From positions 1 to 37,068 of the forward strand of contig JAFEFZ010000141.1 of NCBI GenBank assembly GCA_018240325.1: a stretch of 37,068 bases of DNA, given 5' to 3'. This stretch comes from Pseudomonadota bacterium. GTDB lineage: Bacteria; Pseudomonadota; Gammaproteobacteria; Burkholderiales; Burkholderiaceae_C. This document shows positions 37,018 to 37,068 of this stretch, piece after piece. Under the pieces are notes generated by a model. The model was not told the DNA's origin. It made no database searches and worked only from the letters and a program-made list of their open reading frames with translations. Positions within the stretch are counted from its first letter, which is position 1. The number at the start of each line of letters is the position of its first letter. Made by a program: the position numbers and the translations under genes.

Positions 37018-37068
37018 CAGCATGACAGTCGGGCCGGCCTTGCGGCCGGCGCAGGCCTCCAGCGTGCA

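Larger units (their letters stand above)
36746..37068. other. 323-bp right-end gap with several hairpins
   Basis: No convincing gene is present here. Short frames on both strands lack ribosome-binding sites and family motifs. The region holds three perfect stems within 111 bases: 36940-36970, 36995-37017 and 37033-37050. The next gene presumably starts beyond the window. Confidence 0.6.

Overview
The window is very GC-rich, densely coded double-stranded bacterial chromosome. Gene content points to a betaproteobacterium of the order Burkholderiales, probably from the Rubrivivax/Leptothrix/Methylibium/Azohydromonas neighbourhood. The pointers are a 402-residue TrpS with a long insertion, a trifunctional PutA, a purN-RsmB-like pair, a DesA-type desaturase, and a PPGRPKGE-coding repeat before cutA. 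This is inference from protein character; no rRNA or tRNA gene is present to confirm it.

Left part (1-7448), housekeeping: trxB, rpmB-rpmG (L28 and L33; L33 is only 56 codons), a fatty-acid desaturase, an RsmB/NOP methyltransferase overlapping purN, then trpS and a trans-sulfuration PLP enzyme on the opposite strand. Middle part (7546-17530), amino-acid use: putA lies divergent to a tight livKHMGF-type ABC operon that ends in a FAD-dependent amino-acid oxidase-like gene. The 260-bp intergenic region between them holds three copies of GGTTGCAC/GTGCAACC. Each contains the GTTGCA core bound by the ribbon-helix-helix domain of E. coli PutA, so PutA may control both its own gene and the transporter.

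Right part (17569-36745), accessory in character: an MscS channel and a small secreted protein, then an OprD-like porin followed by an unusual concentration of hydrolases. These are a cytoplasmic alpha/beta hydrolase coupled to an unknown 204-residue protein, a secreted 846-residue protein with two alpha/beta-hydrolase domains, a secreted single-domain paralogue of its first half ending in the same eight residues, another cytoplasmic hydrolase, a gamma-glutamyltransferase with lipobox, a membrane-anchored class III nucleotide cyclase, a two-domain AhpD-like protein, a C26-type glutamine amidohydrolase, an EstC/hydroxynitrile-lyase-type hydrolase and a family VIII (EstB/class C beta-lactamase fold) esterase. 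Porin, two exported hydrolases and cytoplasmic hydrolases together suggest uptake and stepwise hydrolysis of an ester or amide substrate that the sequence does not identify.

Non-coding structure includes a C-rich 13-bp triplication at the left end (G-runs on the minus strand), a 60-bp duplicated element inside the N-terminus of cutA, a 15-bp minisatellite after cutA, a 14-bp perfect terminator stem after the secreted hydrolases, and consecutive perfect hairpins at the right end. No IS element, integrase, CRISPR array, tRNA or rRNA was seen.
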